Shown here: positions 1 through 7,892 of the stretch, one piece after another
Layout of the letters: each line of letters begins with the position of its first letter
How positions within the stretch are numbered: position 1 is the stretch's first letter
IMG/VR virus record: IMGVR_UViG_3300023210_000015
Span: 1 to 64,000 of that record
Source: a virus
Strand: one strand, 5' to 3'
Length of the DNA stretch: 64,000 nt
The notes under the pieces: generated by a model
Database searches by the model: none
What the model was told of the DNA's origin: nothing
The model's input: only the letters and a program-made list of their open reading frames with translations
Position numbers and translations under genes: made by a program

Positions 1-6
1 AATTGA

Positions 7-177
7 AGTTTCATCCACGAAATAAGAGAAGGCAAGTATAATGTAAAGGAAGGAGTCGTATGCAAAGGCGGCTCCGGTGGTAAAAAAGATTTGTGGATGT
101 GCAAAGTTAAGACGAACGAGTACCTACAAAAACTAAAGGACGTTTTCCACGATAAATGGAGAAATTTTTGGGAGTGA
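7..177 (+). pseudogene. C-terminal fragment of an unrecognised gene
   Basis: An open frame runs from just after an in-frame TGA at 4-6 to a TGA at 175-177, and its product ends in HDKWRNFWE. There is no good start codon: the first ATG lies about two thirds of the way through. The TGA at the very left edge may mean the frame is broken, or that the gene begins at an unusual codon. It stops 4 bases before the next gene, which fits an operon. No function recognised. Confidence 0.25.
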
Positions 178-181
178 TATT

Positions 182-1198
182 ATGGCTAAAGAAATGGGTA
201 AAAACGATTTAGGAGATATTTGGTGTACTCATTTGTGCCATGCTTGTTGGCGAGAAATAAAAGTGAAAAATTGGTTTTCTCCAGCAAGTTTTATATGTGA
301 TGATTGTGTATCTGGAAAAACAAAAATGCCTACAAAAGAATCTATACGACATTGGAACAAAGCAAAAAAAATTGCCAAAGAATTAGACGATAAAAATAAA
401 AGAAAGAGTGATATTATGGCTAAGATAAGCGGAACAAGAGAATGGGCTGTCGCTAATGCCAACTGCGTAAAAGGTTGTGGTCACGGCTGTATTTACTGTT
501 ATGCTAAATACAATGCTGTAAATCGTTTTCATACAGTACAGCCCGGAGAGTGGGAGAATGAAGTCATTGAATGGAATAAAGTCAACAAGATTTATCCCAA
601 AAAGAATGGGGCTATTATGTTCCCAACGCAGCATGACATCACCCCCAACACGTTAGAAGCATGTATCAAATGTATCAAAAACATCTTAGAGCCTGGCAAT
701 AAGGTTTTGATTGTTAGCAAGCCTCACTTGGAATGCGTAAAAGCCATGTGCAAAGCCTTGAGAGGATACAAGAACAATATTTTGTTCAGATTCACAATAG
801 GTTCCATGGAAAACAAGACTTTGAAATTCTGGGAACCTAATGCTCCATCGTTTGGAGAACGTTTTGACTCTTTGCAGTATGCATTCGACGCTGGCTTTGA
901 AACAAGTGTAAGTTGTGAGCCTATGTTAGATGCTTTCGTTGTACAGCTTTTCGATATGTTGTCGCCTTATGTCAAAGATGGAATTTGGATTGGTAAAATG
1001 AATAACATCAGGCAGAGAGTAAAATCTGAAAATTCAGAGGCAGAAAAAGCGATAGCATTGATCGAAGCTGGTCAGACAAAAGCAAAAATCTTTAATATTT
1101 ATGAAACCTTGAAAGACGATCCAAAAGTAAGATGGAAAGAATCTTTCAAGGAAGTATTGGGATTAGAATTGGCAAATGAAGCTGGAACTGATTTATAA
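182..1198 (+). CDS. Radical SAM protein (phage Gp37/Gp68-like)
   Basis: The product is 338 residues. The segment around residues 95-107 holds the Cys-x3-Cys-x2-Cys pattern (NCVKGCGHGCIYCYAK region) that binds the 4Fe-4S cluster of radical SAM enzymes. Phage and prophage proteins of the Gp37/Gp68 (DUF5131) type have the same HGCxYCYA form and a conserved SxEPML-like stretch, seen here as SCEPMLD. An extra N-terminal CxxC...CxxC pair (CHAC, CDDC) looks like a small zinc finger. A GGGAG ribosome-binding site sits 8 bases before the ATG. The substrate is unknown. The gene lies directly upstream of the RNase P RNA, so an RNA-modifying role is possible but unproven. Confidence 0.8.
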   Translation: MAKEMGKNDLGDIWCTHLCHACWREIKVKNWFSPASFICDDCVSGKTKMPTKESIRHWNKAKKIAKELDDKNKRKSDIMAKISGTREWAVANANCVKGCGHGCIYCYAKYNAVNRFHTVQPGEWENEVIEWNKVNKIYPKKNGAIMFPTQHDITPNTLEACIKCIKNILEPGNKVLIVSKPHLECVKAMCKALRGYKNNILFRFTIGSMENKTLKFWEPNAPSFGERFDSLQYAFDAGFETSVSCEPMLDAFVVQLFDMLSPYVKDGIWIGKMNNIRQRVKSENSEAEKAIALIEAGQTKAKIFNIYETLKDDPKVRWKESFKEVLGLELANEAGTDL

Positions 1199-1204
1199 AA
1201 AGTG

Positions 1205-1428
1205 AATAATATTTCGAGCCTACGCTGGCGAAAGCTGGAGGAAAGTCAGGATATCATTGCTCGAATGTGGGAGAGTATAACTCGTTTGAACCACAGAGGA
1301 TACAACACGAACAGACCTAGTGGGTGAGCAGCACTATAATGGTCGGGTAGTGGCAGCGGCGAGAGTCGCCACCGCAAGGTGAGATAAATGTAGGCATAGA
1401 ACAAGATCCTGCTTACGGAAATATTATT
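1205..1428 (+). ncRNA. rnpB: RNase P RNA
   Basis: The ends pair perfectly over 11 bp (1205-1215 with 1418-1428, helix P1). P2 is GCCTAC at 1218-1223 with GTAGGC at 1390-1395. The diagnostic GAGGAAAGTC box (1239-1247) pairs with ATCCTGCTT (1406-1414) to form P4, and T1246 is the universally bulged uridine of that helix. A region-V-like AGATAAATG and the terminal GAACA...GCTTAC box are also present. At 224 nt it is much smaller than the usual bacterial RNA (about 350-400 nt), so specificity-domain or P-helix elements must be reduced. The catalytic RNA would mature tRNA 5' ends, which suits a genome with many tRNA genes. The protein subunit was not found in this window. Confidence 0.88.
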
Positions 1429-1456
1429 TATTTTTTTGTAGTTTCTGGCTATAATG
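1427..1456 (+). promoter_or_regulatory. Predicted promoter (TTTATT-N17-CTATAATG)
   Basis: A consensus TATAAT hexamer at 1450-1455 lies in the recurrent CTATAATG context, 17 bases after a weak TTTATT. It lies directly behind the RNase P RNA and ahead of the HNH gene. Confidence 0.4.
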
Positions 1457-1458
1457 AA

Positions 1459-1533
1459 ATGCGGGTTGGTGACAGACTGGAATGTACCTTGACAAATAAA
1501 AAAGGAAGATTGGCATTTGCGCCGAATGACTAA
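1459..1533 (+). CDS. Possible 24-residue ORF
   Basis: An ATG frame encodes MRVGDRLECTL followed by TNKKGRLAFAPND and a TAA. It resembles the edge of an OB-fold domain but is too short to assign. It may be a remnant of a gene displaced by the HNH insertion. No clear ribosome-binding site is seen. Confidence 0.2.
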   Translation: MRVGDRLECTLTNKKGRLAFAPND

Positions 1534-1560
1534 TGGTAGTCTGCCATTAGGAGATTCAAT

Positions 1561-1989
1561 ATGCCAATTTGCAAGAAATGTGGTGATAAATTCCCAAATG
1601 CGATTTATATAGATGGTCAACGCAAAAAACTTGATACAAGACTATATTGTTTAACGTGTTCTCCGTATAAAAGTTATAATAAAAAAGGTAGCGGAAAGAA
1701 TAAAGAAGAAAAAACAGAATATTTTAAAAAATATTGTAGAAAAAGAAGATTAGAACGAAAACGACAACTTGTTGAACTTTTAGGAGGACAGTGTGAAATT
1801 TGTGGTTATCACAAAAACGATAAAGCCTTGTGCTTTCATCACAAAAATCCTAAGAAGAAAAAATTTGGATTAGCCGGAAAAAATATATGGATGCGTTCTT
1901 GGGAAACAATTGTTGAAGAAGCAGCAAAGTGCCAACTTCTGTGTGCCAATTGTCACACAGAATTACATGATGCGAATGAAACTTATTAG
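1561..1989 (+). CDS. HNH homing-type endonuclease
   Basis: The 142-residue protein has two CxxC pairs near the N terminus, a basic helix (about residues 55-75), and a C-terminal HNH module: CEICGY, then FHHKNP, then CANCHTELH, which are the zinc ligands and catalytic histidines. AGGAG lies 8 bases before the ATG. Its last codons overlap the first bases of a tRNA-Lys gene, so the coding sequence reads into the tRNA acceptor stem. Free-standing HNH genes of this kind are mobile by DNA cleavage and repair, and the position suggests that the tRNA locus is or was the target. Confidence 0.85.
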   Translation: MPICKKCGDKFPNAIYIDGQRKKLDTRLYCLTCSPYKSYNKKGSGKNKEEKTEYFKKYCRKRRLERKRQLVELLGGQCEICGYHKNDKALCFHHKNPKKKKFGLAGKNIWMRSWETIVEEAAKCQLLCANCHTELHDANETY

Positions 1990-2045
1990 GTAAAGTGTTC
2001 GGTTCTTACCCGAAAATATTGAGAGTTCGAATCTCTCCATTCGTA
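1972..2045 (+). tRNA. tRNA-Lys(CTT)
   Basis: The acceptor GCGAATG pairs with CATTCGT (first pair G-T), with discriminator A. The D stem is ACTT/AAGT, the anticodon stem TTCGG/CCGAA with loop TTCTTAC, and the T arm GAGAG-TTCGAAT-CTCTC. The 5' end lies inside the HNH coding sequence that stops at 1989. Confidence 0.85.
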
Positions 2046-2067
2046 GTTTAGTTAACAGGAGTGTAAG

Positions 2068-2499
2068 ATGAAGGATATGTTTGTTGGAATATGGCTTTTA
2101 TTTAAGTGGCATTTTATGGGATGTTATGCTGGTAAGGTTATAGCGTATGACAAAGACGTTTTAGAGGAATTGTTAAATACTGGTATTCATGCTTGTAATA
2201 AAAATGAAGATTGTACTAAAAAAACTGTGCTTGATAAAAAGATCAGGTCTGGCGGTGCCGTATTCCTAAGCAATATGAAGTGGATAGGAGGGAGCGGTTC
2301 TGGACTAATTCCTTACGGCGAAAATGCAAAAAACGTAGAAGGCAGTTATAGGTCATTCGCAGATAGTGAGATAGATAAAGTTAATAAAATTCGCATTTAT
2401 GCCGGTGGGACGATAGTAGTTTTTTCTGTAGTTTTGTTTATATTTTGTTCTGTAATTAGTTCTATAATTAGTTCTTCAATTAGTGTTATGATATTTTAA
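2068..2499 (+). CDS. Hypothetical membrane protein
   Basis: The 143-residue product has a hydrophobic N-terminal stretch (about residues 5-20) and a strong C-terminal transmembrane segment (about 110-140: TIVVFSVVLFIFCSVISS region), so it is probably anchored at the membrane. The middle is soluble and contains two Cys (ACNKNEDC). AGGAG precedes the ATG at good spacing. It sits between two tRNA genes. No family recognised. Confidence 0.6.
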   Translation: MKDMFVGIWLLFKWHFMGCYAGKVIAYDKDVLEELLNTGIHACNKNEDCTKKTVLDKKIRSGGAVFLSNMKWIGGSGSGLIPYGENAKNVEGSYRSFADSEIDKVNKIRIYAGGTIVVFSVVLFIFCSVISSIISSSISVMIF

Positions 2500-2503
2500 A
2501 GTT

Positions 2504-2575
2504 GTCCCTATAGTTCAACGGACAGAATAAATCTTTCCTAAAGATTAGGTCTAGGTTCGATTCCCCGTAGGAGTA
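2504..2575 (+). tRNA. tRNA-Arg(CCT), imperfect
   Basis: The anticodon stem AATCT/AGATT is perfect with loop TTCCTAA, giving anticodon CCT. The D stem is GTTC/GAAT. The acceptor GTCCCTA/TAGGAGT has one mismatch and two wobble pairs, and the T stem CTAGG/CCCCG has two mismatches. The gene may be decaying or need host correction. Confidence 0.6.
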
Positions 2576-2590
2576 TTAAGGAGATTGTGT

Positions 2591-3022
2591 ATGTCTATCG
2601 ATAATTTTTACCCAAGAACCCCTTATTATTTTTTATCAAATTTTTCCACAAGCCCATTTGAGTTTATGGGGATAGAATATCAAACTGTTGAGCATTTCTA
2701 TCAAGCGGCAAAAACCATAACACCAGAAGCGGCAGAAAGTATTATTTCTGCTAGCACCGCTAAAGAAGCCAAAAAACTTGGCAAACATGTTATGATACGT
2801 ACTGATTGGGACGATATCAAATTGGGAGTTATGGAACTTGCTTTACGTTTAAAATTCCAAGATGATTACTTGAGGAAAAAGTTGTTAGATACAGGCGAAG
2901 AACATTTAGAAGAAGGGAACTATTGGGAGGACAGATTCTGGGGAACTGTCGATAATATAGGTGAGAACCATTTAGGTAAGTTGTTAATGAAATTGAGAGA
3001 AGAATATGGACAGGAAAATTAG
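2591..3022 (+). CDS. NADAR/YbiA-family protein
   Basis: The product is about 143 residues and matches the NADAR (DUF1768, YbiA) family along its length: YFLSNF near the N terminus, then GIEYQTVEHFYQAAK, a KLGK segment, a DW...VM..AL..KF stretch, LLDTGEEHLEE, DRFWG and NHLGKLLMKLRE. Family members cleave N-glycosidic bonds of ADP-ribosylated or phosphoribosylated compounds. Some remove ADP-ribose from guanine and so counter DarT-like toxins (established family knowledge). The ATG at 2591 follows AAGGAG at good spacing and is preferred over a TTG six bases upstream. Together with the NAD+ genes at 30-33 kb and the macrodomain at 34 kb it suggests protection against ADP-ribosylation, which is inference. 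Confidence 0.88.
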   Translation: MSIDNFYPRTPYYFLSNFSTSPFEFMGIEYQTVEHFYQAAKTITPEAAESIISASTAKEAKKLGKHVMIRTDWDDIKLGVMELALRLKFQDDYLRKKLLDTGEEHLEEGNYWEDRFWGTVDNIGENHLGKLLMKLREEYGQEN

Positions 3023-3425
3023 AGTTAGAGATCAAGAAGGCAACATTAAGCATATATCGTCAGATGACTTGGAGCAGGGAAAAATTATCCAAGAAGAACT
3101 AGATGAGAATCTTTTAACAAGAGTAGGTTTGGTTTTCGCTGAAATAAAAGATGTCTTAATATCAGAAGCAGAAAAAATAGGCACATTAGAACAATTCGAA
3201 ATGCTTTTTATGCGTAGCGATGATCCCGAAAAAGATATTGAAACATGGGAAGACATTGTTAGGTCGTATAAGCTGGCCCAAAAATATTTTGGTCCGAGAG
3301 AAGAAATTCGCAGGATTATTTTTCGCATTCTTATGTTTTATGTTGTTGATGCCCTTTCAGATGAAGAGAATGAAAGGGAAGATGTGAAATTAATCAAGAA
3401 AATATATGACAACCTGCGAAAATAA
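3006..3425 (+). CDS. Hypothetical protein
   Basis: A 139-residue acidic, mostly helical soluble protein with no recognised domain. Its ATG lies inside the end of the NADAR gene (17-base overlap), and its end overlaps the start of the GT9-sulfotransferase gene by 20 bases, so the three are translationally linked. Confidence 0.6.
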   Translation: MDRKIRVRDQEGNIKHISSDDLEQGKIIQEELDENLLTRVGLVFAEIKDVLISEAEKIGTLEQFEMLFMRSDDPEKDIETWEDIVRSYKLAQKYFGPREEIRRIIFRILMFYVVDALSDEENEREDVKLIKKIYDNLRK

Positions 3426-5439
3426 AGAAACCAAACAACCGACTTTTTACAGACAACAGTTTCCCACTAAATTATCATCTCCGTTTGTTGTTTCAGGGCC
3501 ATCCATTAAGGGTAATGCTCCACCTGTAGCCGCCAGGAGGCAGAATACAGGAAAACAGCAGCAACAACCTAGCATGAAAAGAAAACTCATCCTGGAGTCT
3601 CACCAGAGTCCTGGTGACATTCTGATGTTGTCTGCTGCTATCAGAGATTTGCAAAAAGCATATCCTAATAGATTTCTTATTGATGTGAGAACTTCTGCTA
3701 AAGCAGTATGGGATAATAACCCATATCTTGTAGATATTAGCAAAATGGATACTGGTGCTAAATTTATAGAATGCCATTATCCTTTAGTGCATCGCAGCAA
3801 TCAATCTCCTTATCATTTTATTCATGGATATAGGAAGTTTTTAGAAGATGAATTAGGATTGCGTATACCTGCTACGGCATTTAAAGGCGATATCCATCTG
3901 ACCAAAAGAGAAAAAGGCAATTGTTTATTGGAGGAAAAGGGCATTGAGGGAGATTTCTGGCTAATAGTTGCTGGTGGTAAATATGATTATACTTGTAAAT
4001 TTTGGCCACCTGATTATTATCAAAAAGTTGTTGATCATTTTAAGGGGAAGATACAGTTTGTACAAGTCGGAAAAAAAGAACATTTTCATCCAAAGCTAAA
4101 AGGAGTTATAGACTTGGTTGGGAATACGACACTTCGAGAACTTATTGTATTGACGCATCATGCTTCTGGTGTAATATCTCCTGTTACATTTGCTATGCAT
4201 TTAGCGGCAGCAGTTGAGACTAAACCTGGCAAACCAAAAAATCGTGCTGCCGTTATTATATCTGGTGGTAGAGAGCCTGTGCAATGGGAAGCGTATCCTT
4301 ATCACAGATTCTTAGCAGTTAATGGCTCTTTAAACTGTTGTGATGGCGGTGGGTGCTGGAGATCAAGATGTACGAAGGTTAATGATAAAGACGCAAAGAA
4401 CTGGAGAAAAACGTGTCTTTACCCAGTCGAAATAGGTGAATCAAAAACAAAATATCCTACAGATAAGATTAAAGATGGTTTAAAGATATCGAAATGTATG
4501 TACATGATTAAACCAAAGGATGTGATTAGGGCGGTTGAAACGTATTATGAGGGCAACATGTTAATCTATAAAAATTCGAAAAGAACAGCACATTATCAAA
4601 AATCAGAAAATGAGATAAAAGATGCCATTGATGTCAAACAATTGTATAAATTCTTTGGACTTAGGCGAACTGGTAATCACGCTATCTCGTACTGGATTTT
4701 CCCAATGTTACCTAAAGAAGTTCTTTACGTCAGTAACGCTGATGCTTTTAAAAATCCTTTTGAATATTATTACTTCTTAGAATCATCGAAATCTATTAAG
4801 TCAGATGCTTCCAATGTCGTGAAAATTGATGGAGAGATATACAGAGATCAACTACACGAATACAATGATTTTGTGTTTGTATCATATGAAGATTTTGATG
4901 TGGGAAATCCTCGTATCGATAATGTTATTCCGTATGCTCAATCTGGGATTAATCCGCTGAAAGAAACAAAAATACTTGTTCTACGCGATCATTTCAACTT
5001 AATTGCCAGTAGACTTAAAAACAAAGTTAATTTCATTCGTAATTCTACTGTAAAAGACAGTGCGCGGATATTGAATATGTGGAAGAATTACGCAAGAGAA
5101 TTTTTGAAAGACAAGTCTGATTTCTTGTGCATCAATTATAACACATGGTGTGTCAGTGAGGACTATCGTAAAGAAATTAGCAAAACTCTTGGATTAGATT
5201 TTTGTGATAAAGGACATAAATACGTTGCTCCTCAAGGTGGCGGTAGTAGCTTTGATAAGAGAGACTTTAATGGTAAAGCGAATGAAATGAAAGTGTTTGA
5301 TCGTTGGAAAGTTGTTGCTGATGACTCATTGTTCAAAGAAATCGTTTTTGATGAAGAATGCATTGAATTGAGCAAAAAGGTATTCGGAGACACAATGGAT
5401 ACTGATGCGATTTTGAAAGAACTTGGGTATGGAAAATAA
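3406..5439 (+). CDS. GT9 glycosyltransferase-sulfotransferase fusion
   Basis: The 677-residue protein has two enzyme-like halves. Residues about 58-330 resemble glycosyltransferase family 9 (ADP-heptose transferases of LPS): SPGDILMLSAAIRDL near the start, then a VAGGKYDYTCKFWPP donor-site region and the LRELIVLTHHASGVISPVTFAMHLAAA stretch. Residues about 420-670 resemble a sulfotransferase: FFGLRRTGNHAISYW would be the PAPS 5'-phosphosulfate loop, and ILVLRDHFNLIASRL the 3'-phosphate strand. A Gln-rich linker lies near residues 48-56. An internal ATG at 3574 is an alternative start that keeps the whole GT9 domain. The fusion would add and sulfate sugars on the same glycan (inference). Confidence 0.75.
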   Translation: MTTCENKETKQPTFYRQQFPTKLSSPFVVSGPSIKGNAPPVAARRQNTGKQQQQPSMKRKLILESHQSPGDILMLSAAIRDLQKAYPNRFLIDVRTSAKAVWDNNPYLVDISKMDTGAKFIECHYPLVHRSNQSPYHFIHGYRKFLEDELGLRIPATAFKGDIHLTKREKGNCLLEEKGIEGDFWLIVAGGKYDYTCKFWPPDYYQKVVDHFKGKIQFVQVGKKEHFHPKLKGVIDLVGNTTLRELIVLTHHASGVISPVTFAMHLAAAVETKPGKPKNRAAVIISGGREPVQWEAYPYHRFLAVNGSLNCCDGGGCWRSRCTKVNDKDAKNWRKTCLYPVEIGESKTKYPTDKIKDGLKISKCMYMIKPKDVIRAVETYYEGNMLIYKNSKRTAHYQKSENEIKDAIDVKQLYKFFGLRRTGNHAISYWIFPMLPKEVLYVSNADAFKNPFEYYYFLESSKSIKSDASNVVKIDGEIYRDQLHEYNDFVFVSYEDFDVGNPRIDNVIPYAQSGINPLKETKILVLRDHFNLIASRLKNKVNFIRNSTVKDSARILNMWKNYAREFLKDKSDFLCINYNTWCVSEDYRKEISKTLGLDFCDKGHKYVAPQGGGSSFDKRDFNGKANEMKVFDRWKVVADDSLFKEIVFDEECIELSKKVFGDTMDTDAILKELGYGK

Positions 5440-6436
5440 ACATATTATTTATCCAGGAAGGTCTACAGATATTTCCGAACCTGTTGTTAAAGAGAAATTT
5501 ACAGATTTTGATATAGATTTAGTTTATACATGGGTAGATGGTGATGATGCTGAACACCTGAAAAAACGTAAAAAATGGCAAAATATTTTGCATGGTAGAG
5601 GGGCTACTAGCACTATCAGATTTAGCAATAATGGGGAATTGCGATATTCCATGCGATCTGTTTACAAATTTCTTCCTTGGATTAAGCACATATATATAAT
5701 AACAGATGGGCAGAGGCCACCGTGGTTGAATACAGATCACAACAGAATACGTATAGTCGATCACAAAGAGGTATTTAAGGATCATTCTTGTTTGCCATCT
5801 TTCAGTTCTAATGCTATTGAAGCAAACATAGATAATATCGAAGGGCTTTCTGAATATTTTATATATATGAATGATGATTGTTTTATCAATAAGTTGCAAT
5901 CAAAAAGGCGGTTTTTTTCTGAAGATGGAAAATGTATAATATATACTAATAGGCAAAATGTTTCTAAGGATGGCATATCTAGAAAAACGCCGCCCCATAA
6001 AGCTGCATTACGCAACTCTAATAAATTACTTGATCAACAATTTATAAGAGAAGGACGCAAAAAAGTTATTCATCAAGCCATACCATGCCTTAAAAGTGTA
6101 ATAAAATATTGTAAAAAGGTTTTTGTGGATCAGATTTATAAAAATTGTAAAAGTAAATTTCGTTCTAATGATTCTCTTGCGATGACTAATCTGCTTTATC
6201 CATATGCTTCTATATATATGAATAAAGGAAAAAGGTTAACGCATATCTCGCAAATTTTTTCTAGTCTTAATAGTAACATGCTTAATAATGCAGTGAAATT
6301 ACAAAGAATTGAAAACGAAAACCCAGATTTCTTTTGTTTCAACGATATGATTAGAGGCAATAGAGAAACTGTTATTAAGCAGTTCAATTCCTTTTTGGGA
6401 GAAAAATTTACTAGCCAAGCACCGTGGGAGATGTAA
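5429..6436 (+). CDS. Stealth-family sugar-phosphate transferase
   Basis: The order of conserved regions matches the Stealth family (CR1 to CR4): DLVYTWVDGDD at about residue 30, then the GELRYSMRSVYKFLPWIKHI region with IITDGQRPPWL and a VDHKEVF, YMNDDCF (metal-binding acidic pair), and a C-terminal conserved part. Stealth proteins transfer sugar-1-phosphate units to build phosphodiester-linked capsule polysaccharides and include the catalytic part of GlcNAc-phosphotransferase (family knowledge). The length of about 335 residues is normal. The ATG at 5429 overlaps the previous gene by 11 bases. Finding this family in a phage is unusual and points to envelope or capsule remodelling. Confidence 0.88.
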   Translation: MENKHIIYPGRSTDISEPVVKEKFTDFDIDLVYTWVDGDDAEHLKKRKKWQNILHGRGATSTIRFSNNGELRYSMRSVYKFLPWIKHIYIITDGQRPPWLNTDHNRIRIVDHKEVFKDHSCLPSFSSNAIEANIDNIEGLSEYFIYMNDDCFINKLQSKRRFFSEDGKCIIYTNRQNVSKDGISRKTPPHKAALRNSNKLLDQQFIREGRKKVIHQAIPCLKSVIKYCKKVFVDQIYKNCKSKFRSNDSLAMTNLLYPYASIYMNKGKRLTHISQIFSSLNSNMLNNAVKLQRIENENPDFFCFNDMIRGNRETVIKQFNSFLGEKFTSQAPWEM

Positions 6437-6437
6437 A

Positions 6438-6839
6438 ATGATATTGTACACAGCAGGATACAACAATTGGGTTGATGATGATTTCTTCAAAACTCTACGA
6501 GAATTAAACGAAGACTATGTTGTGATTGATGTGAGATTTTCTCCTTTTTCAAAGATGCCGTGGTGGACCAAGAAAGCATTATCAAATGAATTAGGAGAAT
6601 CTTATATACATATGGGAAAACTCGGCAATATAAACTACAATAGTGTTAACTCTCTTATAAAAATCGCGGATATAGAAACATGTGAAAAAGTAATACAGAT
6701 CATGAATAAAGGGTTTGTTTGTATATTGTTGTGTGCTTGTGATGAATATGATAAATGTCATCGCAAAATTGTTGCAGAAGAAATACAAAAAAGGACTGAT
6801 TGCAAAATAAGACAATTAGAAGAATTACATGAAGATTAA
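6438..6839 (+). CDS. DUF488-family protein
   Basis: A 133-residue protein that begins ILYTAGYNNW and carries DVRFSPFSKMPWW and a LLCACDEYDKCHR stretch, the conserved features of the DUF488 family (Cys-x-Cys...Cys-His near the C terminus). The biochemical role of the family is poorly defined. It starts one base after the Stealth gene stop and overlaps the next gene by 11 bases. Confidence 0.75.
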   Translation: MILYTAGYNNWVDDDFFKTLRELNEDYVVIDVRFSPFSKMPWWTKKALSNELGESYIHMGKLGNINYNSVNSLIKIADIETCEKVIQIMNKGFVCILLCACDEYDKCHRKIVAEEIQKRTDCKIRQLEELHED

Positions 6840-7725
6840 GTTAAAACAACATGTTATTAATTCGGAATCTAATGCGGTTATCTTAGGGGCTAATTCTACA
6901 GGGCTAGGAGGTAAACTCAAAACAATAGCATGGGGATTGGCTTTATCTGAAGTCAGCAATTCTGATTATGTTTTTATATGGAAATTGAATAATGAATGTG
7001 GTGGAAAAGATATGATTCCTGATCGATTAATAAAAAATGTCAATTTCTTTGTTCCTGATGTATTTGACAAAACGGTGGTGGATGAGTTTAAAAAAGAGAC
7101 TCCGGATTGTAAAATCGCTTTTGATTTTGTTACTGGTGTTCACAGGGATCACCCAAATAGAGACATAAAGAAATTTGCACGCGAATACAAAGTGAAAATT
7201 CGTTGCGGTATTGGCAAGGCCGTATATTGTGTATATGGACAAAAAAATCGATGGAAAAAGAGATTTATGGAGTCATTAAGAAAAATACAACCTACAGATG
7301 AAGTTCTTAGCAAAAATAATGCTTTTAAAGAGTATAATGTAGAAGACATGGTTGGTGTCCATGTGCGATCAGGAGATGTTTTACAACTGAAAAAGAACAA
7401 TTTAGTTTATGGGAGAAGATATAATAGAAAATATGTTGGACCTAAGAAGTTCTTTAAATTTATAGATGAAAATTGTGATAAGCAATGTAAATTGTTTCTT
7501 TGTACAGAAGAAAAGTTTATTATAAAGAAATTCCAAAAAAGATACGGAGACAGAGTGATATTCAGGTCGATGTCTGATTATCAAAGGATATCTTTAAACG
7601 ATATACAAACTGCTTATGCCGATATGATTATGTTATCTAAGTGCAAATATATCATTGGTAGTAAAAGCCAGTTTTCTGATATATCTGCGTGGATAGGCGG
7701 CAGGAAAAAACATTTAATATCATGA
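6829..7725 (+). CDS. Fucosyltransferase-like glycosyltransferase, paralog 1
   Basis: The 298-residue protein carries GVHVRSGDV at about residue 168, the GDP-fucose binding signature (HxRxGD) of alpha-1,2/alpha-1,6 and protein O-fucosyltransferases. It also carries a C-terminal QTAYADMIMLSKC...GSKSQFSDISAWIGG region that fits the second nucleotide-sugar contact. The N terminus has a Gly-rich LGANSTGLGGKLK start. Two paralogs follow at 8841 and 14750. It lacks a membrane anchor, so it probably acts in the cytoplasm on a lipid- or nucleotide-linked glycan. Donor specificity is inferred from the motif only. Confidence 0.72.
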   Translation: MKIKLKQHVINSESNAVILGANSTGLGGKLKTIAWGLALSEVSNSDYVFIWKLNNECGGKDMIPDRLIKNVNFFVPDVFDKTVVDEFKKETPDCKIAFDFVTGVHRDHPNRDIKKFAREYKVKIRCGIGKAVYCVYGQKNRWKKRFMESLRKIQPTDEVLSKNNAFKEYNVEDMVGVHVRSGDVLQLKKNNLVYGRRYNRKYVGPKKFFKFIDENCDKQCKLFLCTEEKFIIKKFQKRYGDRVIFRSMSDYQRISLNDIQTAYADMIMLSKCKYIIGSKSQFSDISAWIGGRKKHLIS

Positions 7726-7892
7726 AGCCTAAATCTAAAAAAGAGGCGTGGTTATTTAAGCATTTTAAAGACCCTACAAATGGGGACGATCAGATGCTAG
7801 ATAGGGATGTGCGCCGATTAAGAAAGATGTGGAAGAGGAAAAGGACTAAGATGTTGAGAAGAATACACAAGAGGGTAGATAATGAAAGATAA
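7722..7892 (+). CDS. Small basic protein
   Basis: A 56-residue, strongly basic peptide (many Lys and Arg, LRKMWKRKRTKMLRRIHK region). Its ATG overlaps the TGA of the preceding gene (ATGA), and its end overlaps the methyltransferase gene. It may bind nucleic acid or acidic polymers. No family recognised. Confidence 0.55.
   Translation: MKPKSKKEAWLFKHFKDPTNGDDQMLDRDVRRLRKMWKRKRTKMLRRIHKRVDNER

Noticed and set aside
1334-1341. CTATAATG promoter inside the RNase P RNA
   Set aside because: It lies within the structured RNA and has no suitable downstream gene start, so it is probably chance.
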